From contig NZ_JACHMH010000001.1 in the NCBI RefSeq assembly GCF_014204915.1, positions 6,659,501 to 6,723,500 of the forward strand: a stretch of 64,000 bases of DNA. The letters are read 5' to 3'. The stretch comes from Crossiella cryophila (GTDB taxonomy: Bacteria > Actinomycetota > Actinomycetes > Mycobacteriales > Pseudonocardiaceae). Of this stretch, positions 43,520 to 52,225 are shown in pieces (within the stretch, counting starts at the first letter, position 1; each line of letters begins with the position of its first letter). The position numbers were made by a program, and so were the translations under genes. The notes below the pieces were generated by a model. The model searched no databases, was not told the DNA's origin, and saw only the letters and a program-made list of their open reading frames with translations.

Positions 43520-45298
43520 ATGAGCCTGCACCACATTTCCCGGCTGCGCGAGCTGTCCGCGACCGAACTGGACCGCCTCACCGCCGCCATCCGCGAGCTG
43601 CTGATCACCAAGGTCTGCGCGGCAGGCGGCCACCTCGGCCCGAACCTGGGCGTGGTCGAGCTGACCACCGCCCTGCACCGGGTGTTCCGCTCCCCGCACG
43701 ACCGGATCGTCTTCGACACCGGCCACCAGTCCTACGTGCACAAGATCCTCACCGGCCGCGCCGACGGCTTCGACACCCTGCGTGCCGCGGGCGGTCTGGC
43801 CGGGTACCCGCAGCGCGCCGAGTCCGAGCACGACCTGGTGGAGAACTCGCACGCGTCCACCGCACTGTCCTATGCGGACGGTCTGGCCAAGGCCCACCAG
43901 CTGCGCGGCGAGTCCGACCGCCGGGTGGTCGCGGTGATCGGCGACGGCGCCCTCACCGGCGGCCTGGCCTGGGAAGCGCTGAACAACCTAGGTGGCTCGA
44001 CCCGGCCGGTCGTGGTGGTGCTCAACGACAACGGCCGCTCCTACGACCCCACCGTCGGCGGTCTGGCCGACCACCTCACCACGTTGCGCGCCAACGAACC
44101 CGACCCAGGCTCGACCCTGTTCCAGCGCATCGGCCTGACCTACCTCGGCCCGGTGGACGGCCACGACATCCCGGCCCTGGAGGCCGCCTTCCGCACCGCC
44201 GTCGAACTCGACCGGCCAGTGCTGGTGCACTGCGTGACCCAGAAGGGCCGCGGCTACCTGCCCGCGGAAACCGACGCGGCCGACCACATGCACGGCATCG
44301 GCGTGCTGGACCCGGCCACCGGCACCGCCAAGTCCGGCGGCGCACCGAGCTGGACCAGCCTGTTCGGCGCCGAAATGGCCGACCTCGGCGCCGAACACCC
44401 CGAGGTCGTCGCGCTGACCGCCGCGATGCTGCGACCCGTTGGCCTGCACCGCTTCGCCCAGCGCTACCCGGACCGGATCTTCGACGTCGGCATCGCCGAA
44501 CAACACGCCGTCACCAGCGCCGCCGGCCTCGCCATGGGCGGGCTGCACCCGGTGGTCTGCCTGTACGCCACCTTCCTCAACCGCGCCATCGACCAGGTCC
44601 TCATGGACGTCGCCCTGCACCAGCTCCCCGTCACCTTCGTCCTGGACCGCGCGGGCATCACCGGCCCCGACGGTCCCTCCCACCACGGCATGTGGGACCT
44701 CGCCCTGCTCAGCCAGGTACCCGGCATGCGAGTCGCCTCCCCCCGCGACACCACCCAGCTCGCCGCATTGCTACGCGAGGCGGTCGCGGTGAAAACCGGC
44801 CCCACCGCCCTCCGTTTCCCCAAAGCCTCCGCGGGCCAGGACATCCCAGCCCGCAACCGGATGGACGGCCTGGACATCCTCTACCGAGGCGAACACCAAC
44901 CCCTCGACGTCCTCCTGGTCTCCGCAGGCGTGCTCGCCGGCCCAGCCCTGGCCGCGGCGGAACTCCTTGCCCACCACCACATCGGCGTCACCGTCGTCGA
45001 CCCCCGCTGGCTGTTCCCGATCAACCCGACCCTGGTCCACCTCGCCGCACGACACCGCCTCGTCGTGACCGTCGAGGACGGCCTGCGCACCGGCGGCCTG
45101 GGCACCGCACTCGCCCAGGCCTGCGCGGACGCCCGGGTCGCCACCCCCGTGCACAACCTCGGCCTGCCAGCGGCGTTCCTGGACCACGGCGCCCGCGGCG
45201 ACATCCTCACCGCCTGCGGCCTGGACGCGGAGAACATCGCCGACACCGTCCGCGCCCTGTTCGAGCACCCCGCCCCGCTGAAAGGCCTGCTCCGATGA
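43520..45298 (+). CDS. dxs: 1-deoxy-D-xylulose-5-phosphate synthase
   Basis: ATG 43520 (GAAGAGG upstream) gives 592 residues, slightly short for Dxs (~620). It has the TPP-binding motif [16 protein letters not shown], an early [32 protein letters not shown], the second-domain [33 protein letters not shown] and the C-terminal transketolase domain. It condenses pyruvate and glyceraldehyde 3-phosphate, the first MEP-pathway step. A cluster-borne extra copy is expected to raise precursor flux; whether a housekeeping copy exists elsewhere cannot be seen. It overlaps ispG by four bases. Confidence 0.95.
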   Translation: MSLHHISRLRELSATELDRLTAAIRELLITKVCAAGGHLGPNLGVVELTTALHRVFRSPHDRIVFDTGHQSYVHKILTGRADGFDTLRAAGGLAGYPQRAESEHDLVENSHASTALSYADGLAKAHQLRGESDRRVVAVIGDGALTGGLAWEALNNLGGSTRPVVVVLNDNGRSYDPTVGGLADHLTTLRANEPDPGSTLFQRIGLTYLGPVDGHDIPALEAAFRTAVELDRPVLVHCVTQKGRGYLPAETDAADHMHGIGVLDPATGTAKSGGAPSWTSLFGAEMADLGAEHPEVVALTAAMLRPVGLHRFAQRYPDRIFDVGIAEQHAVTSAAGLAMGGLHPVVCLYATFLNRAIDQVLMDVALHQLPVTFVLDRAGITGPDGPSHHGMWDLALLSQVPGMRVASPRDTTQLAALLREAVAVKTGPTALRFPKASAGQDIPARNRMDGLDILYRGEHQPLDVLLVSAGVLAGPALAAAELLAHHHIGVTVVDPRWLFPINPTLVHLAARHRLVVTVEDGLRTGGLGTALAQACADARVATPVHNLGLPAAFLDHGARGDILTACGLDAENIADTVRALFEHPAPLKGLLR

Positions 45299-46440
45299 CC
45301 GTGCCCCTCGGCCTACCCGAACTCCCGCCCCCCGTACTCACCCCTCGCCGCAAAACCCGCCAACTCCAGGTAGGCAAAGTAGGCGTAGGCAGCGACCATC
45401 CCGTCTCCATCCAATCCATGACCACCACCCTCACCTCCGACGTCAACGCCACCCTCCAACAAATCGCCGAACTCACCGCCGCAGGCTGCGACATCGTCCG
45501 CGTAGCCTGCCCCTCCCAAGACGACGCCGACGCCCTACCCGCCATCGCCCGCAAATCCGGCATCCCGGTAATCGCCGACATCCACTTCCAGCCCAAGTAC
45601 GTCTTCGCCGCCATCGAAGCCGGCTGCGCCGCCGTCCGGGTAAACCCAGGCAACATCAAGAAGTTCGACGACCGAGTAGGCGAAATCGCCCAAGCCGCAA
45701 AGGAAACCGCCACCCCCATCCGCATCGGCGTCAACGCGGGCTCCCTGGACCCCCGCCTACTCGCCAAGCACGGCAAGGCCACCCCCGAAGCCCTGGTCGA
45801 ATCAGCCCTCTGGGAAGCCTCCCTCTTCGCCGAACACGACTTCCACAACCTCAAGATCTCGGTCAAACACAACGACCCCGTCATCATGGTCCGCGCCTAC
45901 GAACTCCTGGCCGACCAATGCGACTACCCCCTCCACCTGGGCGTCACCGAAGCGGGCCCCACCTTCCAGGGCACCATCAAGTCAGCAGTCGGCTTCGGCG
46001 CCCTGCTCTCCCAAGGCATCGGCGACACCATCCGAGTGTCCCTGTCCGCCCCACCCGTCGAGGAAATCAAGGTAGCCACCCAGATCCTGCAATCCCTCAA
46101 CCTCCGCCCCCGCAAACTCGAAATCGTCTCCTGCCCCAGCTGCGGCCGCGCCCAGGTAGACGTCTACACCCTCGCCGAACAGGTAACCGCAGGCTTGGAA
46201 GGCATGGAAGTCCCGCTACGAGTCGCGGTCATGGGCTGCGTCGTCAACGGCCCAGGCGAAGCCCGCGAAGCCGACCTGGGCGTGGCCTCCGGCAACGGAA
46301 AAGGCCAGATCTTCGTCAAAGGCAAGGTAATCAAAACCGTCCCCGAACACCAGATCGTGGAAACCCTGATCGAGGAAGCCCTACGCATAGCCGAGGACAT
46401 GGAAGAAGGCACAGGCCCCCCAGTAGTCTCAGTAACCTAA
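45295..46440 (+). CDS. ispG: 4-hydroxy-3-methylbut-2-en-1-yl diphosphate synthase
   Basis: ATG 45295 overlaps the dxs stop (ATGA); the frame extending back to 44692 is dxs shadow. The 381-residue protein shows [73 protein letters not shown], and [4Fe-4S] ligands in [11 protein letters not shown] and [17 protein letters not shown]. It makes HMBPP, the IspH substrate. Codons ending in A (gta, cta, cca) are noticeably more common here than in the genes upstream. Last gene of the operon; a strong hairpin follows. Confidence 0.96.
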   Translation: MTVPLGLPELPPPVLTPRRKTRQLQVGKVGVGSDHPVSIQSMTTTLTSDVNATLQQIAELTAAGCDIVRVACPSQDDADALPAIARKSGIPVIADIHFQPKYVFAAIEAGCAAVRVNPGNIKKFDDRVGEIAQAAKETATPIRIGVNAGSLDPRLLAKHGKATPEALVESALWEASLFAEHDFHNLKISVKHNDPVIMVRAYELLADQCDYPLHLGVTEAGPTFQGTIKSAVGFGALLSQGIGDTIRVSLSAPPVEEIKVATQILQSLNLRPRKLEIVSCPSCGRAQVDVYTLAEQVTAGLEGMEVPLRVAVMGCVVNGPGEAREADLGVASGNGKGQIFVKGKVIKTVPEHQIVETLIEEALRIAEDMEEGTGPPVVSVT

Positions 46441-46448
46441 CCAAAACC

Positions 46449-46495
46449 CCCGTGCGCCTGGAAAACCCGCCCCTCCCCTGGCCCAGGCGCACGGG
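46449..46495 (+). terminator. Intrinsic terminator of the terpenoid operon
   Basis: A perfect 13-bp stem, CCCGTGCGCCTGG (46449-46461) with CCAGGCGCACGGG (46483-46495), has a 21-nt loop and starts eight bases after the ispG stop. It lies before the independent exonuclease gene. Confidence 0.8.
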
Positions 46496-46572
46496 CCCCA
46501 CCCCCGGCGGCCCGGTCCACCACACGCGACCAGCTCCACCACAGGCTCCGGCTCACCGGCTAGCCTCGCCGG

Positions 46573-47439
46573 ATGCGCAGCGAGCCCGACCTGCTGAACG
46601 TCATCGACGTCGAGGCCACCTGCTGGCCCGGCAACCCACCACCAGGCCAGGCCAGCGAGATCATCGAGATCGGCCTCACCGTGGTCAGCCTCGCCACCGC
46701 CGAACGCCTCCACAAACACCGAATCCTGGTACGCCCCAGGCAGTCAACGGTCAGCGAGTTCTGCACCGAGCTGACCGGCCTCACCCAGGCCGAGGTGGAC
46801 ACCGGCGTCAACTTCCCCGAAGCCTGCGCGATCCTGGCCACCGAACACGCCGCGGGCGAACGCCCCTGGACCAGCTGGGGCGACTACGACCGCAAGCAGT
46901 TCCAGCGCCAGTGCACCACCACCGCCCCGTCAAGCCCCCACCCCACCAACGCCAACCCGCCTAGCCCCCACCAACCCAACACCTACCCACCTCGCCAGCA
47001 CCCCACGAACCTCTACCCAGCTAGCCCACAGTCCACCAACGTCTACCCAGTAAGCCCACGCCCCACCAATCTCTCCCCAGCTAACCCGCACCCCTCCAAC
47101 ACCTACCCAGCTAGCCCACGCCCCACCAATCTCTCCCCGCCTAGCTCGCAGCCCACCAACACCCACCCACCTAGCCCAGGCCAACCCAGCATCCACCCAG
47201 CCAACCCTCAGTCCGCCAACGCCTACCCCTTCAGCCCGCACCACACCAACGCCAAAGCGGTCTTCGCCACCGCCTTCGGCCTGCGCCGCCCCGCAGGCAT
47301 GGCCCGCGCCTTGGAGATCGCCGGGCTGCCGTTGCAGGGCCGCCACCACCGCGGCGACGACGATTCGTGGAACATCGCCGCGCTGGTGCTGTGCCTGCTC
47401 AGCCGCGGAGCCTGGCCAGGAGCGCCCGCGGGTCAGTGA
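46573..47439 (+). CDS. ERI1/DnaQ-type 3'-5' exonuclease with an expanded repeat insert
   Basis: The 288-residue protein has DEDDh exonuclease motifs: VIDVEATCWPG (ExoI, residues 10-20), TSWGDYDRKQFQRQC (ExoII, ~100-114), and GLRRPAGMARALEIAGLPLQ followed by HHRGDDDSWNIAALVL (ExoIII, ~257-272). Between ExoII and ExoIII, residues ~121-228 are ten-residue tandem repeats, consensus SPxPTNxYPx. The repeat resembles the native segment just after it, YPFSPHHTNAKAVFA. Without the insert the protein would be ~180-190 residues, the usual size. Activity may persist if the insert loops out. Independent gene behind the terpenoid terminator. Confidence 0.85.
   Translation: MRSEPDLLNVIDVEATCWPGNPPPGQASEIIEIGLTVVSLATAERLHKHRILVRPRQSTVSEFCTELTGLTQAEVDTGVNFPEACAILATEHAAGERPWTSWGDYDRKQFQRQCTTTAPSSPHPTNANPPSPHQPNTYPPRQHPTNLYPASPQSTNVYPVSPRPTNLSPANPHPSNTYPASPRPTNLSPPSSQPTNTHPPSPGQPSIHPANPQSANAYPFSPHHTNAKAVFATAFGLRRPAGMARALEIAGLPLQGRHHRGDDDSWNIAALVLCLLSRGAWPGAPAGQ
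46933..47256 (+). repeat. In-frame 30-bp tandem repeat (minisatellite) inside the exonuclease gene
   Basis: About eleven diverged 30-bp units encode variants of SPRPTNLSPA, SPQSTNVYPV and NPHPSNTYPA. All are exact multiples of ten codons, so the reading frame is kept. Units such as SPRPTNLSP occur twice almost identically, which points to slippage or unequal exchange. Confidence 0.85.
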
Positions 47440-47654
47440 CGCCGGCGTAGCGCCAGGTAACCGAGCCAGACTAGGTAGATCGCACTGACGCCGAAACCGA
47501 TGCCGAAGGGCGACAACTGGTAATGGTCCCCGGCGCTGAACTGCACCGGGAAGACGAGCCGGACGACCAGTCCGATGACGATGGTGCCGATGGCGAGGAT
47601 GAGCAGGGCGCCGATGATCCCGACGACGAACCGGGTCCGGCTGCAGGTGTTCAC
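47433..47654 (-). CDS. Small two-helix membrane protein, unknown
   Basis: GTG 47654 gives 73 residues: RFVVGIIGALLILAIGTIVI and SPFGIGFGVSAIYLVWLGYL are two transmembrane helices separated by a short polar loop (FPVQFSAGDHYQLSP), with Arg-rich ends. The frame extends to 47882 but that part looks non-coding. Its stop overlaps the end of the exonuclease gene by seven bases (convergent). No RBS is obvious; no family recognised. Confidence 0.5.
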   Translation of the reverse strand: MNTCSRTRFVVGIIGALLILAIGTIVIGLVVRLVFPVQFSAGDHYQLSPFGIGFGVSAIYLVWLGYLALRRRH

Positions 47655-48252
47655 GGGTAGATCAGGGTGCGATCGATCCGAAATTCGGCTCACGCTTCGC
47701 AGGCTACTTGTCCGACTACGGGACACGTCCCGTCCGCTGTGCGGGCAAATCCAGGCAAACCGGTCCCCCAGGCCCCCACCCATCCCAAGCCCAACCCCGC
47801 TACCAGCCACAAAACCCCGCCGCGATACCGCTTCTCCCTCCCAGGAGTGAAATTCCGCCCCACCCCTAGGCCATCCGGCCATCTCCCACTACGACTCAGG
47901 TACTACCCGCCCTGCCAACACGTCTGATGCGCACCCCCACCACAGCCACAAAACTGGGCTCCACCACGGCATTCCCGCCCCGCCCACCAAACGGAGCCCC
48001 AGCTTGCCCCCATCCACCTCGCTGCCCACAACGCACGCGGCGCTCGCCAGCGCCCCACTCACCGTGGCACCACTCGCCCCCTCGCCCCCTCGCCATCCAC
48101 AGCTGACGCCGCCGCGGCGAGCCCGGCCTGTCCCCCATAACCCTCACCGCCCCAGCCCTCCGCCCCAACACCACCCCTCAACCAGCCCGCAACACCGCCC
48201 CTCAACACAGCCCACAGCACCGCCGCCCCCAACCCGCAGGAGCAGTCCTCCC
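47655..48252. other. ~600-bp low-complexity C-rich intergenic region
   Basis: The plus strand is rich in CCA/CAC/CCC and short CAACACCGCCCCTC-like repeats (around 48170-48220). Frames through it are Pro/His/Ser-rich without family features. It is treated as non-coding spacer holding the promoter of the 48253 gene. Confidence 0.55.
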
Positions 48253-48474
48253 ATGACCGAGCAGTACTGGGCATATGGAGCCGCCGCAGCCATCGCCCTA
48301 GTGATCATCTCCGGCTTCGTGCTCTTCCTGGCCGCACTGATCAGCGTTCTACGAAGCCCCCTGCGCGGCGGCATGACCCTGGTATGGGTGGCCTTCACCT
48401 TGTGTGCCCCGTTCCTGGGCCCCCTGCTGTGGTTCCTGTTCGGTCGCACCAGCGCCTACGGCGACGCCCGCTGA
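48253..48474 (+). CDS. PLDc_N-type small membrane protein
   Basis: ATG 48253 has GGAG ten bases upstream. The 73-residue protein begins MTEQYWAYGAAAAIALVIIS, followed by a second helix TLVWVAFTLCAPFLGPLLWF and FLFGR. The Pro-FLGPLLWFLFGR ending is the signature of phospholipase-D-nuclease N-terminal (PLDc_N) small proteins in actinobacteria. Membrane-located, function unknown. The 48004 frame extension is low-complexity and rejected. Confidence 0.65.
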   Translation: MTEQYWAYGAAAAIALVIISGFVLFLAALISVLRSPLRGGMTLVWVAFTLCAPFLGPLLWFLFGRTSAYGDAR

Positions 48475-48682
48475 CAACCCCACCAACAAGAGCCCAGCAC
48501 CCCTCCACCAACGGCGCCAACCACACCGCCAAACCCGCCGGACCGCGCGGCCCCAGCCGGTCGGCCAATCAGCTGGTCGGCCAGCCAGCCAGCCGGTGAG
48601 CCAGCCGGTCTGCCGACCAGCTCCTCGCCCACACCCCGTCACACCAGACTCGCCCCACACCACCGGACAAAGCCCCGGTGCG

Positions 48683-49327
48683 TCAGAGCAACCCCGCGTC
48701 GTGCACCAGGATTGCGACCTGGGTTCGGTTCGCCGCCCGTAGTTTGATCTTGATTCGTCCAATGTGGACCTTCACGGTGGACTCGCTCATGAACAGCACG
48801 CCCCCGATCTCCACATTGCTCAGCCCATGCCCGATCTGCACCGCCACCTCGCGTTCCCGTGGGGTGAGCGCGGCCAGGCGGGCGAGTGCCGCCTCTTCGG
48901 CCGCGCCGGTGGCGAAGCGGGACAGCAGGCGCTTGGTGATCCGGGGCGAGATCATGGCCTCGCCGGAGGCGATCACCCGGACCGCGGTGACCAGCTCCAG
49001 TGGTGGGCTGTCCTTGAGCAGGAAGCCGGCCGCGCCGTGCCGCAGTGCGGCGTGCACGTACTCGTCGACGTCGAAGGTGGTGAGGATGACCACCGCGGGC
49101 GCTCCGGGCCGCGCGGTCAACTGGCGGGTGACCTCGATGCCGTCGACCTTGGGCATCTGGATGTCGGTGAGCACCACATCCGGCCGGAACCGGTCGGTCA
49201 GCTCAATCGCCTGCGAGCCGTCCTCACCCTCGGCCACGACCTCGATGTCCGAGGCGGACTCCAGGATCATCCGGACCCCGCTGCGGACGATCTCCTCGTC
49301 CTCCAGCAGGACCACCTTCACCGTCAC
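48683..49327 (-). CDS. NarL/FixJ-type response regulator
   Basis: GTG 49327 overlaps the kinase stop (GTGA). The 214-residue protein has a full receiver (LLEDEEIVRSGVRMIL acidic pocket, PDVVLTDIQMPKVDGIEV with phospho-Asp, ILTTFDVDEYV, FLLKDSPP with Lys) and a LuxR HTH (LTPREREVAVQIGHGLSNVE, IGGVLFMSESTVKVHIGRIK). It is partnered with the 49324-50520 kinase and probably controls the adjacent ABC-2 exporter. Confidence 0.95.
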   Translation of the reverse strand: MTVKVVLLEDEEIVRSGVRMILESASDIEVVAEGEDGSQAIELTDRFRPDVVLTDIQMPKVDGIEVTRQLTARPGAPAVVILTTFDVDEYVHAALRHGAAGFLLKDSPPLELVTAVRVIASGEAMISPRITKRLLSRFATGAAEEAALARLAALTPREREVAVQIGHGLSNVEIGGVLFMSESTVKVHIGRIKIKLRAANRTQVAILVHDAGLL

Positions 49328-50520
49328 GTTGTCGTCTCCTCCAGCGGGAACCGCGCGGTCACCCGGAACGCGCCGCCCTCGACGCGCCCCGCGCTGAGCT
49401 GCCCACCGGCCAACTCGACCCGTTCCCGCATACCCAGCAGACCGTAACCGGAGCCGGGCACGTCCGCCGGACGCGGGGCCAGCGGATTGCTGACCTCCAC
49501 GACCAGCAGGTCGGCCGTGGCGCCGACCCGCACCCGCACGTCCGCGTGCGGAGCGTGCTTACCGGCATTGGTCAGTGCTTCCTGCACCACCCGGTACACC
49601 GCCCGCTCCACCACCTCGGGCACCTCCGGAGCCGGATCCGGCAGCTCCAACTCGATCCGTCCACCGGTGGCCAGCACCTCCTCCACCAGATGCTCGATCG
49701 AACCGAACAACCCGGCCCCGGTGGCCCGCGTCGGCGGCGGCTCACCTTCGTCAGCCTCATCACGCAGCACCCGCAGGATGCCGCGCAACTCATCCAGCGC
49801 GGTCACACTCACCGTGCGGATCGTCTCCGCGGCCCGTTCGGTCCGCCCGTCCGGCGCGTTCACCGACAACGCGCCCGCCTGCAACGCGATCGCGGTGACC
49901 CGGTGCGCGACCACGTCGTGCATCTCCCTGGCGATGCGCCGGCGTTCGGCCGACACGGCCTGCTCGGCGAGCAGGGTGCGGGTGCGCTCCGCCTCCTCGG
50001 CCCGGTCCCGCAGCACGACGAGCAGCATCGCCCGCTGGTGCATCCACAGCCCGGCCAGCACCGGGGCCGCCACCATCATGGCGAACGCGAACGCCATCGG
50101 CGCCAGGTCCTCCACCCGGAACGGCCTCCGCTGGATGAACTCCACGGCGGTCGTCAGCAGGACCGCGACACCTGTACTCCAGCCCAGTCCGTGCCGGGCC
50201 GCGACCGAGTAGACCGCCACGGTCGCCGGTACCAGGGTCAGTCCAGCCGGAATGCCGGCCAGCGCCACGACCAGCACCACCATCGGGAAGCGCCGACGCA
50301 GCTGCGCGAACGTGCAGATCAGCGTAACCATCGCGACCTGGTAGTACGGGCTGGCCAGCTTGTCCTGGTTCTGAGCGCTGACCAGCTCGAAGGCGAACAC
50401 GGCGGCGAACACCAGGAGGTCCAGTGCCAACAGGCTGAGCCGACCGTCCCACAAGGCCCATCTGCCCTGCACCCGCTTCTCGGACCCCACCGGGCCCACT
50501 GTAGGCGGCCACGTGATCAT
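49324..50520 (-). CDS. Sensor histidine kinase, HisKA_3 (NarX/DesK-like) type
   Basis: The 398-residue protein is read from ATG 50520; GTG codons at ~50499 are alternatives. It has four to six membrane helices (~28-150), the HisKA_3 phospho-acceptor ERRRIAREMHDVVAHRVTAI (His ~205), and a C-terminal HATPase (EALTNAGKHAPHADVRVRV, GSGYGLLGMRERVELAGG). It lies directly downstream of the ABC permease (six bases between) and overlaps the regulator by four. The layout is typical of envelope or antibiotic stress sensing; the signal is unknown. Confidence 0.93.
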   Translation of the reverse strand: MITWPPTVGPVGSEKRVQGRWALWDGRLSLLALDLLVFAAVFAFELVSAQNQDKLASPYYQVAMVTLICTFAQLRRRFPMVVLVVALAGIPAGLTLVPATVAVYSVAARHGLGWSTGVAVLLTTAVEFIQRRPFRVEDLAPMAFAFAMMVAAPVLAGLWMHQRAMLLVVLRDRAEEAERTRTLLAEQAVSAERRRIAREMHDVVAHRVTAIALQAGALSVNAPDGRTERAAETIRTVSVTALDELRGILRVLRDEADEGEPPPTRATGAGLFGSIEHLVEEVLATGGRIELELPDPAPEVPEVVERAVYRVVQEALTNAGKHAPHADVRVRVGATADLLVVEVSNPLAPRPADVPGSGYGLLGMRERVELAGGQLSAGRVEGGAFRVTARFPLEETTT

Positions 50521-50526
50521 TGACCG

Positions 50527-51228
50527 TCAGCTGTCCCGACGTGCCAGGGTGAATCCCACCGCGGTCAGTCCGGCCGCCGCCACCAGCGCGAACAGCAGCA
50601 CCGCGAACCACGGCGGGGCGCTCCCGGCGAACAGCAGCGCGGTGCCGCGAAACGGCAATGAGGACGGGGGCACGTGCAGGAACCCACCCAGCGCGGTCTC
50701 GGCCACCAACGTCCACACCAGGAAGACCCCGGTACCGATCGCGGTGTACCGCAGCAGCCCGCCGAGCGCGAGCCCGGCCAGCCCGGACAACAGCGTCAGT
50801 AACAGCACGCCGACGCCCCGCAGCAGCACATGCGTCACCCCACCATCGGGTGAACCACCAGCCAGTAACACCCCGGCCACCGCGAGCCCAGTCACCAGCA
50901 CTCCGCCAACCAGGCTCAGCCCGCCGACCACCACCGCCTTGGCCGCCACGATCCGGGCCCGGAACCGCAGCACCAGGCGGGTGGTGAGCATCGTGCCGTG
51001 CTGGTAGTCCAGTCCGAACGCACACACCCCCACCGCGGCGATCAGCGAAGCGCCCAGAGTCAGTGGGAGACCGAGCGAGGAATCGAACGCGTCCAGCCTC
51101 CCCAGATCGGTCTTGGCGCCCCAGTACAGCCCAGAGGCGAAGGCCAGTGCTCCGGCCGCGAGCAGCAACGCCCAGGTTGAGCGCAGGCCGCGGGCCCGGT
51201 GCCATTCGTAGGCCACCGCTGTGTTCAC
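50527..51228 (-). CDS. ABC-2 type transporter permease
   Basis: GTG 51228 overlaps the ATPase stop (GTGA) and is chosen over the 51402 frame. The ~233-residue protein starts MNTAVAYEWHRARGLRSTWA and has six hydrophobic segments (STWALLLAAGALAFASGLYW, TLGASLIAAVGVCAFGL, and others) with the YQHGTMLTTRLVLRFRARIV loop typical of ABC-2 permeases. It forms an exporter with the overlapping ATPase. Confidence 0.88.
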   Translation of the reverse strand: MNTAVAYEWHRARGLRSTWALLLAAGALAFASGLYWGAKTDLGRLDAFDSSLGLPLTLGASLIAAVGVCAFGLDYQHGTMLTTRLVLRFRARIVAAKAVVVGGLSLVGGVLVTGLAVAGVLLAGGSPDGGVTHVLLRGVGVLLLTLLSGLAGLALGGLLRYTAIGTGVFLVWTLVAETALGGFLHVPPSSLPFRGTALLFAGSAPPWFAVLLFALVAAAGLTAVGFTLARRDS

Positions 51229-52130
51229 GACGGTTCTCCTCGGTGTTGGACGGTGTGCGCGGTCGCGGCCAGGTATGCCTGTTCCAGATCGGACCGCCGC
51301 AGGAACAGTTCCCGGACCGGTAACCCTGTCTGAGCGGCCACCCTGGCGACCAGCTCGGTGTTGTCGGTGTCGACCACCAGCTCTTCGGTGGTGCCCTGCC
51401 ACACGCGTAACCCGTTGCGACCCAAGGCCACCAGTAACCGCGCAGTCTCGGGCCCGCGCACCACGACAACGCTGCGGGTGTGCTGGTCGACGAACTCCGC
51501 CAGCGAGCCGGCCGAGATCAACCGGCCCCCGCCGATGACGACCAGATCGTCGGCGAGTTGTGCCATCTCGGCCAGCAGGTGCGAGGAGGCCAGCACGGTC
51601 CGCCCCTGCCCCGCCAACTCACGCAGGAACCGTCGGATCCAGCGCACCCCGTCGGGATCAAGCCCGTTGGCAGGTTCGTCCAGGATCAGGTACTCCGGAT
51701 CGCCGAGCAGTGCGGTGGCCAGGCCCAGCCGCTGCCGCATGCCCAGGCTGAACCTCCCGACCGCCTTGTCCGCCACCGAGTCCAGACCAACCAGGGACAG
51801 CGCCTCGTGTACCCGGCGTATCGGCAACCCGCCGCCCGCGGCCACCATCCGCAGGTGCCCGGCTGCCGAGCGGGACGGGTGCACCGCGCCCGGGTCGACC
51901 AGCACGCCGACTGTGCGCAACGGATCGGCCAGTTCCAGGTAGCTGCGGCCGGTGAAGGTGGTGCGGCCCGCGCCGCGCACCAGGCCGAGCATCAGCTTGA
52001 TCGTGGTCGACTTGCCTGCCCCGTTCGGACCGAGGAACCCGGTGACCGCACCGGGCCGCACGGCGAAGGACAGGTCGGCCACACCGACGCCGCCGCCGTA
52101 CTGTTTCGTCAAGCCCTCAGCGATGATCAC
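51225..52130 (-). CDS. ABC-2 exporter ATP-binding protein
   Basis: GTG 52130 has GGAGGGA six bases upstream. The ~301-residue protein has Walker A GFLGPNGAGKSTTIKLML, signature SLGMRQRLGLATALLG, Walker B YLILDEPANGLDPDGVRWI, and the switch His in LASSHLLAEM. The C-terminal ~80 residues are the usual accessory domain of DrrA/BcrA-like ATPases. It works with the 50527-51228 permease, possibly in self-resistance or lipid/antibiotic export. Confidence 0.93.
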   Translation of the reverse strand: MIIAEGLTKQYGGGVGVADLSFAVRPGAVTGFLGPNGAGKSTTIKLMLGLVRGAGRTTFTGRSYLELADPLRTVGVLVDPGAVHPSRSAAGHLRMVAAGGGLPIRRVHEALSLVGLDSVADKAVGRFSLGMRQRLGLATALLGDPEYLILDEPANGLDPDGVRWIRRFLRELAGQGRTVLASSHLLAEMAQLADDLVVIGGGRLISAGSLAEFVDQHTRSVVVVRGPETARLLVALGRNGLRVWQGTTEELVVDTDNTELVARVAAQTGLPVRELFLRRSDLEQAYLAATAHTVQHRGEPS

Positions 52131-52225
52131 TGTTTGTCCCTCCGTCCGAAGCGCGATTTCCACGATCGTCGGTCGGGAGCTTGGGGACATCGGCGAGGAG
52201 GGCAGAGCCGGGTACGACTTTCCTC

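Noticed and set aside
44692-45294. N-terminal extension of the ispG frame into dxs
   Set aside because: Arg/Pro-rich shadow of dxs; the ATGA overlap at 45295 gives a normal IspG start.
48004-48252. Pro/His-rich extension upstream of the PLDc_N gene
   Set aside because: Low complexity, no RBS at its start; ATG 48253 gives the usual family length.
48540-48630. Short CCAGCCGGTCGGCC-like repeats before the NarL regulator gene
   Set aside because: Degenerate low-complexity repeats, no regular period or spacer structure; not CRISPR and not a clear regulatory site.
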